Source: Citrobacter rodentium NBRC 105723 = DSM 16636
Lineage (GTDB): Bacteria > Pseudomonadota > Gammaproteobacteria > Enterobacterales > Enterobacteriaceae
DNA: 64,000 nucleotides
Direction of reading: 5' to 3'
NCBI RefSeq assembly: GCF_021278985.1
Contig: NZ_CP082833.1
Coordinates: 4,650,001-4,714,000, forward strand
Made by a program: the position numbers and the translations under genes. Below the pieces are notes generated by a model that did no database searches, was not told the DNA's origin, and saw only the letters and a program-made list of their open reading frames with translations. Numbering within the stretch: position 1 is the first letter of the stretch; every line of letters starts with the position of its first letter. Shown here piece by piece: positions 35,084 to 44,453 of this stretch.

Positions 35084-37018
35084 CTAAAACTGAGTCAGTT
35101 CGGCGCGCGCATGGGCAGCAACCAGATATTGCCCGATCAGTTCGGCCACCTGTTCAATTTCCAGTTTCACTTTCCTGCCCTCCTGCTCACGGTACAGCGC
35201 GCCCGAAATGATAATCACCACTTCGTGCCGGCGGGGATTATAGCGGACGGGTTGCATAAACCACTTTGTTGTCATCTGCGGCTGAAACGCCTCATCAAGC
35301 GCCAGTTTTATGGTCGTCGAACTGTTGATACTGAGCAGGCTGTAATCGACGACCTGCTTCAGGGGCAACGACTGCGACACCCACGGGCTGGTCAAAAAAT
35401 CTTCGTTCAGCGTAAACATTGGCCGTCGCGAACGCTGAACGGTGACAACGCTGGCCATACCGACAATCACACCCAGAACGGGCAACAGCCAGAACCAGGC
35501 GCTAAACGACTCAGCAATAAGAAGATAACTGCCACCTGCCAGCAGAAGCAGGCTCACCGGCGCGCAAAACCAGGCTGTCTTCCTGCTCGTCCAGAAAACG
35601 ACAGACGCCTTTCCCTCCGCTGCCTTAGTCTCCAGTTCCTGACGATACGCCTCCCGTCGCGGCGCAGTTTCCGCCGAGATGTCCCGTGACAGGAATGAAC
35701 AGACTTCAGCGGCATCGACGAACAGCGCTTCGAAAAAGGCCGTATACTCTTGCGCCACAGGGCGCAGGGCGCGCGCCCAGAGTTCATCATCAAGCGGCAC
35801 GTTCAGCGCGTTAATACGCTGAAGAGTCGTCGGGTGGCTATCCATCGGATGCGGCATTTCATTGTTAATGCTGTCAGGCCGTGCGAAACGACCCAATGGC
35901 TGCACTGTGGTTATCAGACTGGCGATCCAGTTTTCACTCACCACACGACCGTAAAAAATATCCTCCAGATGGCGGTTGATTACCGGTTCAAGCACCGTCA
36001 TACGCAACAGCCCCGAAGCCAGCGCGGCAGGAGAAGAGACGTTCGCCCCGTCTGCATCGGCTGCGTATTCACGAATCCGCTCCCAGTGGATGACCGATTC
36101 GTGAAACTGGCTTAAAAACCACATCCCCATCTCCAGGGCGGGTCTGAGCACAAGGTAATCAAGCCATGAATAGCCCTGCGAATTGCACGCCATGCTTTCG
36201 AGACTGTTTTGCATCCCGGCATACAGCGGCAAAAAACGTAAGCTGTACTGGGTATCTGCGCCCGAAAAGTGAGCCAATTCATGGCCGAGAACGGCGGCGA
36301 TTTCATTCCGTTCCAGCAGGGCCATGTAGGTCAGCGGCAGATAAAGCGTATTCCCCGTAAGGCGTTCGCCAGCGCTTATCTGAACAGGGTTTGCCGTCAC
36401 GTAAAAACAATCGAAGAAGCCTGCCACGATATTATCGGGCACAATGAGCCGCCCCTCCTGATTCAGTTCACGTACCCACTGCCAGAGCTGCGGCGCCTTC
36501 GCCTCACTGACAGTGATGCCGCTGATGGTCATGTCTTCAGGTTCGAAAAGCGCAAAACATTTTCTGATGGAGGCGAGACTTTTAACCAACATCCATACAA
36601 TCACGCCGATAAAGAAGAGGAGTATCATCACAAATTTGATGATTGCTTCCCCGCCGACAGCGAACACCAGCCAGAGACCTTCGGCCAGCGCCAGGGAAAT
36701 GACCGACAGACCGCACAAAACAATCTGCGCCACCATAAAAACGGGCAGCAGACGCCGACACAGGCTGAATCGTTGTACCAGCGCCTCCTGCGACTGGCGT
36801 GAGGCTCGCGCGCTCGTTACGCAAATCGTCACGGCTGCGCCGGTAAGGATGAGCGCCCCACCGGCCAGACCGAGGGCCAGAACAGACAGGTAGCCGCGCG
36901 TAACGGCGCTGAATGCCGCGTCATAAAAGGTATTTGCAACACGCCCGCATAACCACAGCGCGTAGCAAACCAGCGAAACAGGGATAATAAAAAGGCGCCA
37001 AATTTTTTTCTGTTCCAT
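35084..37018 (-). CDS. Membrane M48-family zinc metallopeptidase
   Basis: A 644-residue accessory protein. The zinc site HELAH is at about residues 246-250 and the third ligand glutamate is probably in REYAADADG. Predicted helices lie near residues 8-27, 40-70, 90-145 and, after the protease domain, about 470-520, which gives an integral membrane peptidase; the C-terminal about 120 residues are soluble. I chose the ATG at 37018 because AGGGAGGGG lies directly upstream. K-12 has nothing between ybiV and ybiU. It is larger than HtpX and its substrate is unknown. Confidence 0.8.
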   Translation of the reverse strand: MEQKKIWRLFIIPVSLVCYALWLCGRVANTFYDAAFSAVTRGYLSVLALGLAGGALILTGAAVTICVTSARASRQSQEALVQRFSLCRRLLPVFMVAQIVLCGLSVISLALAEGLWLVFAVGGEAIIKFVMILLFFIGVIVWMLVKSLASIRKCFALFEPEDMTISGITVSEAKAPQLWQWVRELNQEGRLIVPDNIVAGFFDCFYVTANPVQISAGERLTGNTLYLPLTYMALLERNEIAAVLGHELAHFSGADTQYSLRFLPLYAGMQNSLESMACNSQGYSWLDYLVLRPALEMGMWFLSQFHESVIHWERIREYAADADGANVSSPAALASGLLRMTVLEPVINRHLEDIFYGRVVSENWIASLITTVQPLGRFARPDSINNEMPHPMDSHPTTLQRINALNVPLDDELWARALRPVAQEYTAFFEALFVDAAEVCSFLSRDISAETAPRREAYRQELETKAAEGKASVVFWTSRKTAWFCAPVSLLLLAGGSYLLIAESFSAWFWLLPVLGVIVGMASVVTVQRSRRPMFTLNEDFLTSPWVSQSLPLKQVVDYSLLSINSSTTIKLALDEAFQPQMTTKWFMQPVRYNPRRHEVVIIISGALYREQEGRKVKLEIEQVAELIGQYLVAAHARAELTQF

Positions 37019-37335
37019 CATCCCCTCCCTGGGATAACCGCCTGCATATCGTGAAAAGTTCGAACCATCCGTCAGCGAATGGTTTCGCTGCGTATTATAG
37101 AGAGGAGTATCCGGCACTGATATCACGACACCATCCCGCCCTCAAGATTTAGGACAAAGCTACGCCTGGCCGTTTTGCAGCGTCTGCGTTTTCCTCCTGC
37201 ATCTGCGCAAATGCAGCAATTCCCCCACCCAGTCGCTTCAGTACTCATAATTTTAAACTTGCATTAACTTATTTATAACTTATATTATCACTCGTAATTA
37301 AGTTAACTTTCGAATGAAGGATATGCGAGGTGGTT
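37019..37335. other. Intergenic region between the M48 gene and ybiU
   Basis: About 317 bp contain the divergent promoters of the M48 peptidase and ybiU. The ybiU-proximal half (37245-37310) is AT-rich with several TTATAA-like -10 candidates. I see no further gene or defined operator. Confidence 0.4.
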
Positions 37336-38598
37336 ATGGTTTTTACCTTCACAAGCGAGACATTGCCTGCCGATCACAAAGCGGCGATCCGCCAGATGAA
37401 GCGGGAGCTGCGCGCCCAGTTGGGGGATGTGCAGGCCGTTTTTGATCGGATTAGCGAGACCATTGCTGCCAGGGTGGCGGAAATCAATGCGCTGAAAGCC
37501 CAGGGAGAAGCGGTGTGGCCGGAACTTTCCTATGCCGATATCCGCGCGGGCAGGATTACGGCGCAGCAGCGCGAAGAGATCAAACGCCGCGGCTGCGCGG
37601 TTATCAAAGGCCATTTTCCCCGCCAGCAGGCGCTGGACTGGGATCGGTCTATGCTCGACTATCTGGATCGCAACCACTTTGACGCGGTTTACAAGGGGCC
37701 GGGCGATAACTTCTTCGGCACACTAACCGCCTCCCGTCCCGAGATCTATCCCATCTACTGGTCGCAGGCGCAGATGCAGGCGCGGCAAAGCGAGGAGATG
37801 GCAAATGTGCAGTCTTTCCTTAACCGCCTGTGGACCTTCGAAAGCGAAGGCAGACAGTGGTTTAACCCGGACGTCAGCGTGATTTACCCGGATCGTATCC
37901 GCCGCCGTCCGCCAGGAACGACATCGAAAGGGCTTGGCGCGCATACCGATTCCGGCGCACTGGAGCGCTGGCTGCTTCCGGCTTATCAGCGCGTGTTCGC
38001 AAATGTCTTTAACGGTAATCTGACGAAGTACGATCCGTGGAACGCGGCGCACCGTAACGAAGTGGAGGAGTACAGCGTCGATAACACCACCAAATGCTCG
38101 GTGTTCCGCACCTTCCAGGGCTGGACCGCGCTGTCCGATATGCTGCCCGGTCAGGGACTACTGCACGTTGTACCGATCCCGGAAGCGATGGCGTATATAT
38201 TACTGCGACCGTTGTTGGACTACGTACCGGAAGATGAGCTGTGCGGCGTGGCGCCGGGCAGAGTGTTACCTGTTTCAGAACAGTGGCATCCGCTGTTAAT
38301 AGAGGCGCTGACCAGTATTCCGCAGCTGGAAGCGGGCGATTCCGTCTGGTGGCATTGCGATGTGATTCACTCAGTGGCGCCGGTTGAAAATCAGCAGGGC
38401 TGGGGAAACGTGATGTACATTCCCGCCGCGCCGATGTGTGAGAAGAATCTGGCCTACGCCCGTAAGGTGAAAGCCGCGCTGGAGACAGGCGCGTCGCCGG
38501 GGGACTTTCCGCGGGAGGATTACGAGGCAAACTGGGAAGGACGCTTTACGATGGCTGATTTGAACATCCACGGCAGACGGGCGCTGGGGATGGAGTAA
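37336..38598 (+). CDS. ybiU: DUF1479 protein YbiU
   Basis: A 420-residue protein of the DUF1479 family, closely matching E. coli YbiU (421 residues). A double-stranded beta-helix dioxygenase fold is likely: GAHTDSGALERWL carries an HxD pair and the later WWHCDVIHSVAPV carries a further histidine, the arrangement of Fe(II)/2-oxoglutarate enzymes. The reaction is unknown. I chose the ATG at 37336 (GCGAGG five bases upstream) over the GTG two codons earlier. Confidence 0.92.
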   Translation: MVFTFTSETLPADHKAAIRQMKRELRAQLGDVQAVFDRISETIAARVAEINALKAQGEAVWPELSYADIRAGRITAQQREEIKRRGCAVIKGHFPRQQALDWDRSMLDYLDRNHFDAVYKGPGDNFFGTLTASRPEIYPIYWSQAQMQARQSEEMANVQSFLNRLWTFESEGRQWFNPDVSVIYPDRIRRRPPGTTSKGLGAHTDSGALERWLLPAYQRVFANVFNGNLTKYDPWNAAHRNEVEEYSVDNTTKCSVFRTFQGWTALSDMLPGQGLLHVVPIPEAMAYILLRPLLDYVPEDELCGVAPGRVLPVSEQWHPLLIEALTSIPQLEAGDSVWWHCDVIHSVAPVENQQGWGNVMYIPAAPMCEKNLAYARKVKAALETGASPGDFPREDYEANWEGRFTMADLNIHGRRALGME

Positions 38599-38616
38599 CG
38601 CCCGCCGCCAGTTATT

Positions 38617-38646
38617 CCGGTTTTCTTTCAGCAGAAAGAAAACCGG
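38617..38646. terminator. Strong hairpin between convergent ybiU and the downstream gene
   Basis: A perfect 13-bp stem (CCGGTTTTCTTTC with GAAAGAAAACCGG) and an AGCA loop lie 19 bp after the ybiU stop. The T-rich arm and position between convergent genes suggest a bidirectional terminator. Confidence 0.65.
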
Positions 38647-38653
38647 ATATTCC

Positions 38654-39508
38654 TTAATCGACGGAAACCCCTGCCAGTTTCCACTGCTCATTTTCTTTAT
38701 ACATCGTGACGGTAATCCTCCCCGGCGCGCCATTTTTGAACGTGACTTTGCCCGATAAGGTGCCGACATTGTTCTTAACGCTGATGTTATTAAACGAATA
38801 GTCCTCAATTTCAGGGAAGTTAAGGAACTTCGTAGCCTGAATAAATTCCTCTTCCGTCATTTTTCGCTGAATAGCATAGGCGCTCGCCCGCCAGGCTTCG
38901 GAATATTGCCCGTTGCGCAACAGTTCTATTTCCGCGCGGGCTGCGTTTTTTACGCCGCCTAATGAAACAAAGAGGATTGAAGCGATACCGACTATGATAA
39001 TCAATGCAGCGCCAATTACGCCAGCGATCGCAAGTCTTCTTTTTTTCTTGTCTGCCAGAATGCCCTGCACCTGCCAACCGGCATTGCGGACAATCTCAAA
39101 AACGGGATCGGTTATTTCTGTTGAGACAAATTTATAACCATAAATTTTGCCAACGCTGCCATCATCTTTGGCGCCCCAGGCGCTGCCCGTTGAGAATTCC
39201 AGTTGCTTACCGAGACGCGCTGACTTGCTGAATTTTAAGCCGCCGGGGCTGGCGCTCCATTCCACGTCGGTAGATTTTTCGTGATAGCGAACCTGCTTTT
39301 TGCTTTCATCGAAAAACAGCCGAAGCTCGTACTGTTTCTTCAGGCCCGCTTTACCTAAAATTTCCCGCCATCTGGCATCAACGATATTCCAGGAGGCAAT
39401 AATTTCATCGCCCTCTTCCCGAAGAATAAAAGGATATTGATTGTTGGCATTCAGGTTTAATAACTGCGCTTTAAGACTGGCTAAAGAGGTCGTTCCCGGC
39501 TGATGCAT
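38654..39508 (-). CDS. Uncharacterised single-pass membrane protein
   Basis: A 284-residue protein of unknown function. The first about 160 residues are soluble (ASWNIVDARWREILGKAGL, FFDESKKQVRYHEKSTDVEW), then KKKRR precedes one strong helix (about 164-186), and the C-terminal about 95 residues resemble DUF4878/DUF4864-type stress domains (RNGQYSEAWRASAYAIQRKM ... NNVGTLSGKVTFKNG). It is accessory, absent from the K-12 ybiU-ybiT gap, and convergent with ybiU. An AGGGAAG ribosome-binding site precedes the ATG. Confidence 0.7.
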   Translation of the reverse strand: MHQPGTTSLASLKAQLLNLNANNQYPFILREEGDEIIASWNIVDARWREILGKAGLKKQYELRLFFDESKKQVRYHEKSTDVEWSASPGGLKFSKSARLGKQLEFSTGSAWGAKDDGSVGKIYGYKFVSTEITDPVFEIVRNAGWQVQGILADKKKRRLAIAGVIGAALIIIVGIASILFVSLGGVKNAARAEIELLRNGQYSEAWRASAYAIQRKMTEEEFIQATKFLNFPEIEDYSFNNISVKNNVGTLSGKVTFKNGAPGRITVTMYKENEQWKLAGVSVD

Positions 39509-39624
39509 ATTTTCTTCCCTGTTCTTGTTAAAAGAAACCGGAAGTATATTAGCCGCAATTGCGTCTAAGTTTCATCACTACTCACTCTCTTTCAGATTAA
39601 AACCGCTACAGGGATAATAAGCAG

Positions 39625-39740
39625 TTATCCCTGAAAATTTCGCGTTACAGCAAGGCTGAGAATCCCCGGGAGCTTACATCAGTAAGTGACCGGGGTGAGC
39701 AGGCGCAGCCAACGCGCCTGTAGCGTGAAAGACGACGGGA
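39625..39740. repeat. ERIC (intergenic repeat unit) element
   Basis: The core reads GAATCCCCGGGAGCTTACAT and then AGTAAGTGACCGGGGTGAGC, the conserved central inverted repeat of enterobacterial ERIC elements, with flanking arms that continue to the ybiT stop. It lies between ybiT and the unknown membrane-protein gene. The outer boundaries are approximate. Confidence 0.8.
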
Positions 39741-39743
39741 AAA

Positions 39744-41336
39744 CTATTCGATGCCTTTGCTGCGCAAATAATCTTCATAATTACCGGTGAAATCAATAAC
39801 GCGCTGCGGCGTAATTTCCAGCACGCGGGTCGCCAGCGAGCTGACGAATTCACGGTCGTGTGAAACGAAGATCAGGGTGCCCTGATACATTTCCAGCGCC
39901 ATATTCAGCGATTCGATAGATTCCATATCCAGATGGTTGGTCGGTTCGTCCATAACCAGAATGTTTGGCTTTTGCATCATTAGTTTACCAAACAGCATCC
40001 GCCCCTTTTCGCCACCGGAAAGCACTTTCGCCGGTTTTTTGATGTCGTCCTGGCTGAACAGCAGGCGTCCGAGAATGCTGCGCACCGCCTGTTCGTCATC
40101 GCCTTCCTGCTTCCACTGGCTCATCCAGTCGAACACCGTCAGGTCATTTTCGAATTCATATTCGTGATCCTGCGCGTAGTAACCAATGCGCGCGTTCTCA
40201 GACCATTTCACGCTGCCGTTATCGGCTTGCAGATCGCCGACCAGCGTTTTCAGGAACGTCGATTTACCGACGCCGTTGGTCCCGAGCACCGCCAGTTTTT
40301 CACCCACTTCCAGCAGCAGGTTAACGCCTTTGAACAGCGGACCGTTATCGAAACCTTTGCTGAGGGCTTCCACTTCCAGCGCATTACGGAACAGTTTCTT
40401 GTCCTGCTCGAAACGGATGAACGGGTTCTGACGGCTCGACGCTTTAACTTCGTCGAGTTTAATTTTGTCGATCTGGCGCGCGCGGGAGGTCGCCTGACGC
40501 GATTTAGAGGCGTTAGCGCTGAAGCGGCTGACAAAGGATTGCAGCTCGGCAATCTGCGCTTTCTTCCTGGCGTTATCGGCCAGCAGGCGTTCACGCGCCT
40601 GGGTCGCCGCCGTCATGTATTCATCATAGTTGCCCGGATAAACGCGCAGTTCGCCGTAATCCAGATCCGCCATGTGGGTGCAGACCATGTTCAGGAAGTG
40701 ACGGTCGTGCGAAATGATGATCATGGTGCTGTCACGTTCGTTCAGCACCTGCTCCAGCCAGCGAATGGTATCAATGTCGAGGTTGTTGGTCGGTTCGTCG
40801 AGCAACAGAATATCCGGATTGGAGAACAGCGCCTGCGCCAGCAGCACGCGCAGCTTCCAGCCGGGCGCGACTTCGCTCATCGGGCCGTAATGCTGTTCCA
40901 CCGGAATGCCGACGCCGAGCAGCAGTTCGCCCGCGCGCGATTCGGCGGAATAGCCGTCCATCTCGCCATATTTCACTTCCAGATCGGCCACTTTGTAGCC
41001 GTCTTCTTCGCTCATTTCCGGCAGGCTGTAGATGCGATCGCGCTCCTGCTTCACTTCCCACAGTTCGCTGTGGCCCATGATGACGGTGTCGAGTACGGAG
41101 AACGCTTCAAAGGCGAACTGATCCTGACGCAGCTTACCGATGCGCTCGTTCGGATCGAGGGAAACGTTGCCCAGCGTCGGCTCAAGATCGCCGCCGAGGA
41201 TCTTCATAAAGGTGGATTTACCGCTACCGTTGGCGCCAATCAGGCCGTAACGGTTGCCGCCGCCAAATTTGACGGAAATATTTTCGAACAGCGGCTTACT
41301 GCCGAACTGCATGGTGACGTTGCTGGAAACTAACAC
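39744..41336 (-). CDS. ybiT: ABC-F ATPase YbiT
   Basis: A 530-residue soluble protein with two ABC domains and no membrane segments. The Walker A motifs are GANGSGKS (about residue 36) and GTNGVGKS (about 349), with the second signature LSGGEKGR. ABC-F proteins of this type act on the ribosomal E site in translation. It has the length of E. coli YbiT. It is divergent from ldtB across a 225-bp region. Confidence 0.95.
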   Translation of the reverse strand: MLVSSNVTMQFGSKPLFENISVKFGGGNRYGLIGANGSGKSTFMKILGGDLEPTLGNVSLDPNERIGKLRQDQFAFEAFSVLDTVIMGHSELWEVKQERDRIYSLPEMSEEDGYKVADLEVKYGEMDGYSAESRAGELLLGVGIPVEQHYGPMSEVAPGWKLRVLLAQALFSNPDILLLDEPTNNLDIDTIRWLEQVLNERDSTMIIISHDRHFLNMVCTHMADLDYGELRVYPGNYDEYMTAATQARERLLADNARKKAQIAELQSFVSRFSANASKSRQATSRARQIDKIKLDEVKASSRQNPFIRFEQDKKLFRNALEVEALSKGFDNGPLFKGVNLLLEVGEKLAVLGTNGVGKSTFLKTLVGDLQADNGSVKWSENARIGYYAQDHEYEFENDLTVFDWMSQWKQEGDDEQAVRSILGRLLFSQDDIKKPAKVLSGGEKGRMLFGKLMMQKPNILVMDEPTNHLDMESIESLNMALEMYQGTLIFVSHDREFVSSLATRVLEITPQRVIDFTGNYEDYLRSKGIE

Positions 41337-41561
41337 GGACGTATCCTAAAGAAGATGTGACAAACCGCTTATTATGCCATAAGTCTTAAATAAGATCCCG
41401 TCCCGCGGTAAACGGCTACACTGTGACTCAGGTCAGGGTCAGCAAAAAATGTGATTTCGTACACATCTGAATTCCCTGTGCACGGGAATGCACATATAAT
41501 GCGCTCCCAACATGACAGAATTCTCAACCCAACGCCTGCCAGGCAATGAATCTCGTATAAC

Positions 41562-42482
41562 ATGAATATGAAATTAACAACGTTTTTCGCAGCGGCTCTC
41601 GCTGTAGTAGGCTTTTGCAGCAGCGCCTCAGCCGTTACTTATCCTCTGCCAACTGATGGTAGCCGTCTGATCGGCCAGAACCAGGTTATCACCATCCCGG
41701 AAGGCAACACTCAGCCGCTGGAGTATTTTGCCGCTGAATACCAGATGGGTCTGTCCAACATGCTGGAAGCCAACCCGGGCGTGGACACCTTTCTGCCGAA
41801 AGGCGGTACGGTGCTGAACATCCCGCAGCAGTTGATCCTGCCGGACACCGTGCATGAAGGCATCATTATCAACAGCGCGGAGATGCGCCTTTACTACTAC
41901 CCGAAGGGGACGAATACCGTTATCGTCCTGCCGATCGGTATCGGTCAGTTAGGCAAAGACACGCCGATTAACTGGACCACCAAAGTTGAGCGCAAGAAAG
42001 CGGGGCCGACCTGGACGCCAACGGCGAAAATGCATGCTGAATACCGGGCGGCAGGCGAACCGCTGCCGGCAGTGGTTCCGGCAGGCCCGGATAACCCGAT
42101 GGGTCTGTACGCGCTGTACATTGGCCGCCTGTATGCGATTCACGGCACCAATGCGAACTTCGGCATCGGCCTGCGCGTAAGCCACGGCTGCGTGCGCCTG
42201 CGTAATGATGACATTAAGTTCCTGTTCGAAAACGTACCTGTCGGCACCCGCGTACAGTTTATCGATGAGCCGGTAAAAGCCACTACCGAACCGGATGGCA
42301 GCCGCTACATTGAAGTGCATAACCCGCTGTCGACCACTGAAGAACAGTTCGAAGGCGGCGAGATCGTGCCGATTACGCTGACGAAAACGGTTAAGAGCGT
42401 CACCGATCAGGCCGACGTTGACCAGGCCGTAGTGGAACAGGCAATTCAGAGCCGTTCCGGGATGCCGGTTCGTCTGAACTGA
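41562..42482 (+). CDS. ldtB: L,D-transpeptidase LdtB
   Basis: A 306-residue periplasmic L,D-transpeptidase (formerly YbiS) that attaches Braun's lipoprotein to peptidoglycan. The signal peptide ends near ASA (residue 24). A LysM-like segment follows (EYFAAEYQMGLSNMLEANPG), then a YkuD domain with H194 and the catalytic cysteine C210 in SHGC-VR. The length equals the E. coli protein. Confidence 0.96.
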   Translation: MNMKLTTFFAAALAVVGFCSSASAVTYPLPTDGSRLIGQNQVITIPEGNTQPLEYFAAEYQMGLSNMLEANPGVDTFLPKGGTVLNIPQQLILPDTVHEGIIINSAEMRLYYYPKGTNTVIVLPIGIGQLGKDTPINWTTKVERKKAGPTWTPTAKMHAEYRAAGEPLPAVVPAGPDNPMGLYALYIGRLYAIHGTNANFGIGLRVSHGCVRLRNDDIKFLFENVPVGTRVQFIDEPVKATTEPDGSRYIEVHNPLSTTEEQFEGGEIVPITLTKTVKSVTDQADVDQAVVEQAIQSRSGMPVRLN

Positions 42483-42494
42483 TTATCTGACAGC

Positions 42495-42523
42495 GCCGGG
42501 TAGCGGCTTACGCCTTACCCGGC
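42495..42523. repeat. REP-like hairpin between ldtB and ybiR
   Basis: GCCGGGTA (42495-42502) pairs with TACCCGGC (42516-42523) between convergent genes. It may act as a REP unit or transcript-end structure. Confidence 0.55.
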
Positions 42524-42559
42524 CTGCAGTACCCGCACAGCAGGCCCGATAAGCGCCAA

Positions 42560-43669
42560 TCACAGCACCCGCAGCAGTCCGTACCCTACCACCCCCACCC
42601 ATATCAGCATCGGCAGCGAATAAAGGTGAAAGCGCCACCAGATGCGTCGATCGTTCGCCATTCGCAGAGCAATCAGATTCGCCAGTGAACCGGGCAGCAA
42701 CCCAAAGCCGCCGACGTTGACCGCCCAGGCCAGCAGCATGGTCGGCGGAACGTAATTCAGCAGTAAAATGGTGCCAGGCACGTTGCTGATAAATTGCGAC
42801 AGGCCGATCGCCGTCAGCCACAGCTCCGGTTGCGTAAGCCCGCCAACCTGATTTAACGCGCCCTGCAACGCCGGAAGCTGGATCAGCAAATGGACGTCGA
42901 TAAACATCGCCATAAACACCAGCAACAGCGTCCAGTCCACGTTCAGCACCACGCGACGCGCCAGTAGCAGGAAGCCCAGCGTCACGATCGCCAGACCGGC
43001 AAGCTCCTGTTTCAGCTCCAGCGCCGTCAGAAAGACGATATACAGCCCCAGGCAGCTCCACACCAGCCGCGGCTGCCACTGCGGGGCGCGCGTTCCGGTA
43101 TGATAGACGAGCGGCTTAGCGGGGAAACACAGCCAGCACATTATCAGCAGCGTCAGCATCATGGCGGCGGCAAGCGGGGCCATCTGCGCGATAAACGCCG
43201 CAAAGGAGAGCCCCGATCGCCCCCACAGCAGTATATTTTGCGGGTTGCCGATGGGCGTCAGCAGCGAACCGGCGTTAACCGCCAGCGCCTCAAAGATAAT
43301 CAGCCGGTTGACCGGAATGGCGCACAGCTTCTTCAGAGTGATGGTGAGCGGAACCACGATAAACAGCGCAACGTCATTGGTCAGGAAGGTGGAAAGCAGC
43401 GCCGCCGCCAGCACCATAAACATCGCCAGACGGCGCTCGCTGGCAAAACGGCGGACCATTTTGCGCCCCAGCACGTCGAAATAACCGCTCAGCTCCACGC
43501 CTTTGGTGAGCAACATCAGGCCGCTCAGGGTAATGATCGTATGCCAGTCAATCGCCGCGGGCCAGCTCTGCGGCCGGAACGGAACGAACAGGCTTAATCC
43601 CGCGCCCACAATGAGCAACAGATGGAAAAAACGGTCGCGTTTCAGCGCCCGAAAGAAAGGCAGGCTCAT
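42560..43669 (-). CDS. ybiR: Putative anion transporter YbiR
   Basis: A 369-residue membrane protein of the ArsB/NhaD (citrate-transporter-like) superfamily with about ten helices, including FLTNDVALFIVVPLTITL and NAGSLLTPIGNPQNILLW motifs. Its start overlaps the mntR stop by four bases, so the two are co-transcribed. The substrate is unknown. Confidence 0.9.
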   Translation of the reverse strand: MSLPFFRALKRDRFFHLLLIVGAGLSLFVPFRPQSWPAAIDWHTIITLSGLMLLTKGVELSGYFDVLGRKMVRRFASERRLAMFMVLAAALLSTFLTNDVALFIVVPLTITLKKLCAIPVNRLIIFEALAVNAGSLLTPIGNPQNILLWGRSGLSFAAFIAQMAPLAAAMMLTLLIMCWLCFPAKPLVYHTGTRAPQWQPRLVWSCLGLYIVFLTALELKQELAGLAIVTLGFLLLARRVVLNVDWTLLLVFMAMFIDVHLLIQLPALQGALNQVGGLTQPELWLTAIGLSQFISNVPGTILLLNYVPPTMLLAWAVNVGGFGLLPGSLANLIALRMANDRRIWWRFHLYSLPMLIWVGVVGYGLLRVL

Positions 43670-44139
43670 TCAGATAACGTTCCGTGCTGCTGCGTAAACG
43701 CGCGGAACGCGTCCAGCGTCTCCTGGCTCACGTGGTGCTCCATCCCTTCCGCATCGCGACGGGCGATTTCCGCACTGACGCCCAGCACCAGCAGGAAGTT
43801 TTCGACAATCTGATGGCGTTCACGGCTCTCCTGCGCCAGTTTCTCCCCTTCCGGGGTTAAAAAGACGCCGCGCCAGGGGATCATTTCGATTAGCCCCACC
43901 GAGGCCAGCCGCTTAAGCATCTTCGCCACCGTGGGCTGGGACACGCCCAGACGCGCCGCCATATCCACCTGGCGCGCTTCGCCGACCTCCCGAATTAAAT
44001 CGGAAATTAACTCCACATAATCGTCGATCAGTTCGCGGCGGTGTGCCTCCCTGACCTGACGAAACCCTTCGACATGTTCCTCAACGTTCACTAACTGCGT
44101 CACTTTTTTTGTTGTTGGCGTACCTGCGCGACGACTCAT
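43666..44139 (-). CDS. mntR: Manganese-responsive regulator MntR
   Basis: A 157-residue DtxR/MntR-family metalloregulator. The HTH is QVDMAARLGVSQPTVAKMLKRLASVGLIE and the metal-binding/dimerisation region contains EMIPWRGVFLTPEG and MEHHVS. With Mn2+ it represses mntH and mntS. It is divergent from mntS across the MntR box. Confidence 0.94.
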   Translation of the reverse strand: MSRRAGTPTTKKVTQLVNVEEHVEGFRQVREAHRRELIDDYVELISDLIREVGEARQVDMAARLGVSQPTVAKMLKRLASVGLIEMIPWRGVFLTPEGEKLAQESRERHQIVENFLLVLGVSAEIARRDAEGMEHHVSQETLDAFRAFTQQHGTLSE

Positions 44140-44248
44140 TCTGCTTCCTCATTCCTGTGACGCATTGACCGCATCGTTCTGGAGAGCGTTTATTGTAAAC
44201 CAGAGTTGTCGTGGCACAAAAAATTAACGTTTTAGCAATAGCTATATA

Positions 44249-44266
44249 ATATAGCCTGTGCTATAT
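44249..44266. promoter_or_regulatory. MntR operator of mntS
   Basis: ATATAGC-CTGT-GCTATAT is a perfect 7-bp inverted repeat matching the known MntR box pattern, placed about 60 bp upstream of the mntS start codon. A second partial copy (ATAGCTATAT) lies just upstream. Confidence 0.8.
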
Positions 44267-44324
44267 CTGTATGTAATGCAGGCGCCTTTCATGGATCGAA
44301 GGGATCGAATGTCAGGAGGTCAAT

Positions 44325-44453
44325 ATGAATGAGTTCAAGAGGTGTATGCGCGTGTTCAGTCACTCTCCCTTTAAAGTCAGGTTAATGCTGCTCTCGATGC
44401 TGTGCGATATGATCAACAGCAAACCCGAGCAGGATAAACCGGCAGAAAAATAA
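44325..44453 (+). CDS. mntS: Small protein MntS
   Basis: The 42-residue reading frame MNEFKRCMRVFSHSPFKVRL... ending NSKPEQDKPAEK matches E. coli MntS, a small protein that raises the usable manganese pool by opposing the Mn exporter MntP. It is preceded by AGGAGG seven bases before the ATG. It lies at the expected place, divergent from mntR, and is repressed by MntR through the box upstream. The gene region was first annotated in E. coli as RNA rybA. Confidence 0.93.
   Translation: MNEFKRCMRVFSHSPFKVRLMLLSMLCDMINSKPEQDKPAEK

Noticed and set aside
39625..39740. ERIC repeat considered as an sRNA gene
   Set aside because: Its central sequence matches the known ERIC repeat and no promoter is evident.
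40164..41333. 389-codon open frame antisense to ybiT
   Set aside because: It mirrors the third-position GC bias of ybiT; the translated product is low-complexity His/Arg/Gln-rich with no recognisable domain.
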